NCBI GenBank assembly: GCA_044222225.1
Contig: JBGANR010000019.1
Coordinates: 1-64,000, forward strand
Direction of reading: 5' to 3'
Length of the DNA: 64,000 nt
Origin: JBGANR01 sp044222225
Lineage (GTDB): Bacteria; Actinomycetota; Actinomycetes; Mycobacteriales; Mycobacteriaceae
Positions within the stretch are counted from its first letter, which is position 1, and the number at the start of each line of letters is the position of its first letter. This document shows positions 61,056 to 64,000 of the stretch, piece by piece. The position numbers and the translations under genes are program-made. The notes below the pieces were generated by a model. The model saw only the letters and a program-made list of their open reading frames with translations. It had not been told where the DNA came from and searched no databases.

Positions 61056-61742
61056 TCAGCGCCCGGCGCCCGGCACGACGATCCCGCTCTCGTAGGCGTA
61101 GACCACCGCCTGGGCCCGATCGCGCAGCCCGAGCTTCATCAGCACCTTGCTGACGTGCGTCTTCACCGTCTGCTCGCCGACGAACAACAGCCTCGCGATC
61201 TCGGCGTTGCTCAACCCGCCCGCGACGGCCTCGAACACCTCACGCTCGCGAGGCGTCAGCGTCTGAACCGGCCCCGCCGACGCCCGCGGCGGCCGGTGGC
61301 GGGCCATGACGTCGTCGATGAGCCGGCGCGTCACGGTGGGCGCGAGCAGCGCGTCACCGGCCGCGACCACCCGGACCGCACGCACCAGCTCGTCGGCCGG
61401 CGCGTCCTTGAGCAGGAAACCCGAGGCCCCGACCCGCAGCGCCTCGTAGACGTACTCGTCGATGTCGAAGGTGGTGAGCATGAGCACCCGGGTGGCGAGC
61501 GAGCGGTCGGCGAGGATCTCGCGGGCCGCCTCGAGGCCGTTGCGCTCGGGCATCCGCACGTCCATGAGGACGACGTCCGGACGCAGCCGGCGCACCTCGG
61601 TCACCGCCCTGGCGCCGTCCGGGGCGTCGCCGACGACGACGAGCCCCGGCTGCGCCGCGAGCAGCGCCCCGAAACCCTGCCGCACCATCGCCTGATCGTC
61701 GGCGATGAAGACCGTGATGACCGATTGTGCGCCTTCTGCCAT
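61056..61742 (-). CDS. NarL/LuxR-type response regulator
   Basis: The protein has 228 aa. Receiver domain with TVFIADDQAMVRQGFGALLA, the phospho-acceptor Asp in DVVLMDVRMPERNG and Lys in GFLLKDAPADELV. The LuxR-type HTH is LTPREREVFEAVAGGLSNAE with IARLLFVGEQTVKTHVSKVL. It starts 4 bp after the histidine kinase stop and forms a two-component system with it. Confidence 0.94.
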   Translation of the reverse strand: MAEGAQSVITVFIADDQAMVRQGFGALLAAQPGLVVVGDAPDGARAVTEVRRLRPDVVLMDVRMPERNGLEAAREILADRSLATRVLMLTTFDIDEYVYEALRVGASGFLLKDAPADELVRAVRVVAAGDALLAPTVTRRLIDDVMARHRPPRASAGPVQTLTPREREVFEAVAGGLSNAEIARLLFVGEQTVKTHVSKVLMKLGLRDRAQAVVYAYESGIVVPGAGR

Positions 61743-61746
61743 CTCC

Positions 61747-63060
61747 TCATCCTTGCGCACGCGTCGGCAGCACCGCGACCACGACGAACCCGCCGCCCTC
61801 GACCGGCGCCGCCGAGAGGCTGCCGCCGACGGCCGACGCCCGCTCGTGCATCCCGCGGATGCCGTGCCCACCGCCGGCCGCGGCCAGCAGGTCCCGGCCG
61901 ACACCGTGGTCGAGCGTCTTCGGCGCCGAGTTCGTCACGGTCACCGAGAGCACCTCCGGCTCGATCGACACGGCGACGGCCACCGAACTCCCGGGCGCGT
62001 GCCGGGTCGCGTTGGTGAGCGACTCCTGCACGATCCGGTAGGCGACGAGCGCCGAGGAGTCGGAGACCTCGCCGAAGGACGACGTGTCCGGCTCGTAGGC
62101 GACGGCGATCCCGGCGCCGCGCGTGTCCTCGACGAGCCGCGCGATGTCCGCCAGACCCGGATTCGGGGCCTGCGCCGCGCCGTCGTCCTCGACGCGGAGC
62201 ACACCGAGCATCACCCGCACCTCCGACAACGCCTCGCGGGCGACGCCGGCGATGGCCTCGAACTCGGCGGCCGCCGCCTCGCCGACGTCCGGCACGCGGT
62301 AGCGCGCCGTCTGGGCCTGCACGACGACGACGGACATCCGGTGCGCCACGACGTCGTGCAGGTCGCGGGCGATCCGGGCGCGCTCGGTGAGCACCGCATT
62401 GACCGAGCGCGCAGCCGCCGACACCGATTCCTCACGACGCAGCGCCCCGGACGAGCGGACGACGAGCCGGACGAGCACGCAGATGACGAGCCCGACGGTG
62501 AAACCGAGCGCCCAGCCCTCCCGCTCCGAATCCGACGGCGCCCAGACCATGAACGTCACACACGTGCCGAGCCACACGAGCAGCACCGTCCGCCCAGGGG
62601 CCCGGAGGTAGACGGCGAAGGTGAGGACGAAGAGTTCGATGATGTGGACGACCTGGATGCCCCACTCCCAGCCGTTCGTCGTCGACAGCAGGATGCCGAC
62701 GCCCCACGCCGACGCCGCCGACACGCCCCAGGCCCGCGTCGGCCACTGCCAGGCGAACGCGATGGGGAACGCGGCGAAGGCGGCGAACACCGGCGCCAGC
62801 ACCGGGTGCACGACGTGCGTCTCGAAGAGCGTCGGCCACGCGACGGCGAACATGACGAGCGCCACGACGATGAGCAGCCGGTTGATCCGGCGCGACAGAT
62901 ACTCGCGCAGCGCGGGATCGGTGTTCTCGGACAGCCCGTCGATCTCGGCCACCACCGCGCGCTCCAGGCCGGCGACGACCGTCGCGAGCTGCCCGGCACC
63001 CCGGCGCAGGCCGCGGAGTCCGGTGGTGCGGCGCGTCCTGTCAGGCGTCTTCGTGCTCAC
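61747..63060 (-). CDS. NarL-type sensor histidine kinase
   Basis: The protein has 437 aa from the GTG at 63060, which has AAGGAG upstream; a GTG at 63075 is less well placed. Five to six membrane helices (about residues 60-200) precede a HisKA_3 domain with ERARIARDLHDVVAHRMSVV, where the His after RDL is phosphorylated. ATPase motifs are VQESLTNATRHAPG (N box) and GGGHGIRGMHERASA (G box). The stimulus is unknown; membrane-stress sensing is possible. Confidence 0.93.
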   Translation of the reverse strand: MSTKTPDRTRRTTGLRGLRRGAGQLATVVAGLERAVVAEIDGLSENTDPALREYLSRRINRLLIVVALVMFAVAWPTLFETHVVHPVLAPVFAAFAAFPIAFAWQWPTRAWGVSAASAWGVGILLSTTNGWEWGIQVVHIIELFVLTFAVYLRAPGRTVLLVWLGTCVTFMVWAPSDSEREGWALGFTVGLVICVLVRLVVRSSGALRREESVSAAARSVNAVLTERARIARDLHDVVAHRMSVVVVQAQTARYRVPDVGEAAAAEFEAIAGVAREALSEVRVMLGVLRVEDDGAAQAPNPGLADIARLVEDTRGAGIAVAYEPDTSSFGEVSDSSALVAYRIVQESLTNATRHAPGSSVAVAVSIEPEVLSVTVTNSAPKTLDHGVGRDLLAAAGGGHGIRGMHERASAVGGSLSAAPVEGGGFVVVAVLPTRAQG

Positions 63061-63252
63061 GGTGGGCTCCTTCACGGTCGGTGTACCGGGCCAACGCTAG
63101 CCCCGCGAATCCCACGGACGCGTCCCTCCGGACGGGGAATCCGCGCTCCCCCGAACGAGTGAGACGCCGCGTCCCGACCCCACCACGGACGGGGCCGAGT
63201 TCGGCTCCTTCGCGGGATGTGCGCAGGTGGAAGCCGTTTCTAGCGTCCAAGG

Positions 63253-63870
63253 ATGACCTCACCGCACTCGACCGCCCCGCCCCGGCCTCCGCTCCGGACG
63301 CGCCTGGCCGGGCCGCTGGCCGCCGTCGTCGCCGGCGGCGTCCTCGCGCTCGCGGCGGCACCGATCGACACCGCGACGGCGCTGCCCGGCTCGCCCGACG
63401 GCGCGGCGGGACGGGCCGTCGATCTGCTGACGGGGCCGCATCCCGCCGATGCGCTCGCCGCGCTGCCCGCAGACTTCGCGACGCATGCCAGCTACCGGCC
63501 GGTGCTCGTCGACGGCGTTCCGGCGCGTGCCGACGGCGGCTGCTCGTCCCCGGTTCCGCTGCCGGCGCGCTTCGAGCCCGCCTGCCGGACCCACGATCTC
63601 GGCTACGACCTGCTGCGCTACGCCGCCGACGCCGGGCGGCCGCTCGGCCCGTGGGCCCGCGCCCGTCTCGACGCCCAGCTCGCCGAGCGGATGCGGGCGA
63701 CGTGCGCGGACGATCCGGCCGGCGCCCCGGGTTGCGCGGCCGCCGCCGAGACCGCCGCCGTCGCCGTCTCGCTCAACTCGGCCCGTCAACTCGGGGGCGT
63801 GCCCGGCCGGGAATCGGCGGCGCACGTCGTCGGCTCGCTGCTCACCTTCCCGTTGGAGGCGCTGTCATGA
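63253..63870 (+). CDS. Secreted prokaryotic phospholipase A2-like protein
   Basis: The protein has 205 aa. A signal peptide (RLAGPLAAVVAGGVLALAAA) ends near ATALPG. The mature part has DGGCSSPVPLPARFEPACRT then HDLGYDLLRYA, the Cys...CxxHDxxY pattern of prokaryotic phospholipase A2, with the catalytic His-Asp pair. Further cysteines (TCADDPAGAPGCA) may form a second disulfide. It overlaps the next gene by 4 bp (ATGA). The enzyme activity is inferred from the motif. Confidence 0.78.
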   Translation: MTSPHSTAPPRPPLRTRLAGPLAAVVAGGVLALAAAPIDTATALPGSPDGAAGRAVDLLTGPHPADALAALPADFATHASYRPVLVDGVPARADGGCSSPVPLPARFEPACRTHDLGYDLLRYAADAGRPLGPWARARLDAQLAERMRATCADDPAGAPGCAAAAETAAVAVSLNSARQLGGVPGRESAAHVVGSLLTFPLEALS

Positions 63871-64000
63871 CCACCGGCCCCGCCCCGACGTTCCATCCGG
63901 CGACGGCCGCGGGCGCCACGGTCGGCACGCTGCTCGCCCTCGCGCCCGGGCCGCTGCCCCGCGAACCGCTCGTCCAGGCGGTCGTCCTCGTCGTGTTCGC
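63867..64000 (+). CDS. Membrane protein, alpha/beta-hydrolase N-terminal-domain type (partial)
   Basis: Only 44 codons are visible before the right edge. They read as a hydrophobic helix (ATVGTLLALAPGPLPREPLV) with a Pro-Gly-Pro-Leu-Pro-Arg sequence that recalls the N-terminal membrane domain of actinobacterial alpha/beta-hydrolase family proteins. The ATGA overlap with the phospholipase-like gene implies joint expression and a possible lipid role. The identification is tentative. Confidence 0.5.
   Translation, partial: MTTGPAPTFHPATAAGATVGTLLALAPGPLPREPLVQAVVLVVF

Noticed and set aside
1..64000. CRISPR arrays, rRNA genes, complete insertion sequences or a replication origin
   Set aside because: No regularly spaced repeats, rRNA signatures, transposase with terminal repeats, or DnaA-box clusters were seen. 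The DUF222/HNH gene alone does not prove an active mobile element.

Overview
The window is about 70% G+C with densely packed, often 4-bp-overlapping genes and frequent GTG starts. Gene content and order match the Mycobacteriales (the mycolic-acid actinobacteria). Two stretches follow the Mycobacterium tuberculosis order closely. The first is comEC-comEA-degV-octT-gpgP-rsfS-nadD-proA (Rv2414c-Rv2427c region). The second is recG-fakA-rpmB-ung-thiL-DUF3515-gpsA-fbiD-ppk-mutT1-hup-leuD-leuC-IclR-gltX-FAH-MFS-leuB-serA-ilvC-ilvN-ilvB-cfp6-doxX-lppZ-gatB-pfkA (Rv2973c-Rv3010c region). In this genome the two blocks are joined at about 7-8.6 kb. The organism is probably a Gordonia/Tsukamurella-like genus, but I cannot fix the genus from the sequence.

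Layout. 1-7.1 kb (minus): DNA uptake (comEC partial, comEA), a DegV fatty-acid-binding protein, two steps of methylglucose lipopolysaccharide synthesis (octT, gpgP), rsfS, nadD and proA. 7.1-8.5 kb: an accessory island with a small EndoU-like gene, its small partner and a membrane-anchored HNH nuclease. 8.6-15.3 kb: recG, fakA, rpmB, ung, a gamma-carbonic anhydrase and thiL. 15.4-20 kb: DUF3515, then an accessory insert (RibD-like reductase, AraC-DinB fusion, AraC remnant, DUF222/HNH protein) where M. tuberculosis has ddlA. 20-28.7 kb: gpsA, an in-frame fbiD-ppk fusion, mutT1, an HU protein with an acidic tail, leuDC and a divergent IclR regulator. 28.8-29.5 kb: a second EndoU-like cassette. 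29.6-31.5 kb: gltX and two tRNAs (Gln, Glu). 31.6-38.4 kb: hydrolases, an MFS exporter, an F420-type oxidoreductase, a Usp and a TctABC tricarboxylate transporter. 38.5-49 kb: leuB-serA, a secreted serine protease, ilvBNC with an attenuator leader, an EXLDI-like protein, a PH-domain protein and ilvD. 49-56.9 kb: a DoxX protein, lppZ, gatB, a Fic protein with an operator-like repeat array, and a DrrAB-type exporter with a divergent TetR. 57-64 kb: HTH remnants, a ROK regulator with a DUF1479 oxygenase, pfkA, a NarL-type two-component system, a secreted phospholipase A2-like protein and a partial membrane protein.

How the genes work together. Branched-chain amino acid synthesis is spread over leuCD, leuB, ilvBNC and ilvD, with two visible control points: a palindrome between leuC and its IclR regulator, and an Ile/Val/Leu leader peptide plus terminator before ilvB. 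gltX, tRNA-Gln and gatB fit the indirect Glu-tRNA(Gln) amidation route. FakA- and DegV/FakB-type proteins could form a fatty acid kinase.

The most unusual items are the two diverged copies of a two-gene EndoU-like cassette, the stop-free fbiD-ppk junction, the acidic HU tail, the ilvB attenuator and the three-copy motif in front of fic. All functions come from reading the sequence; no database search was run.
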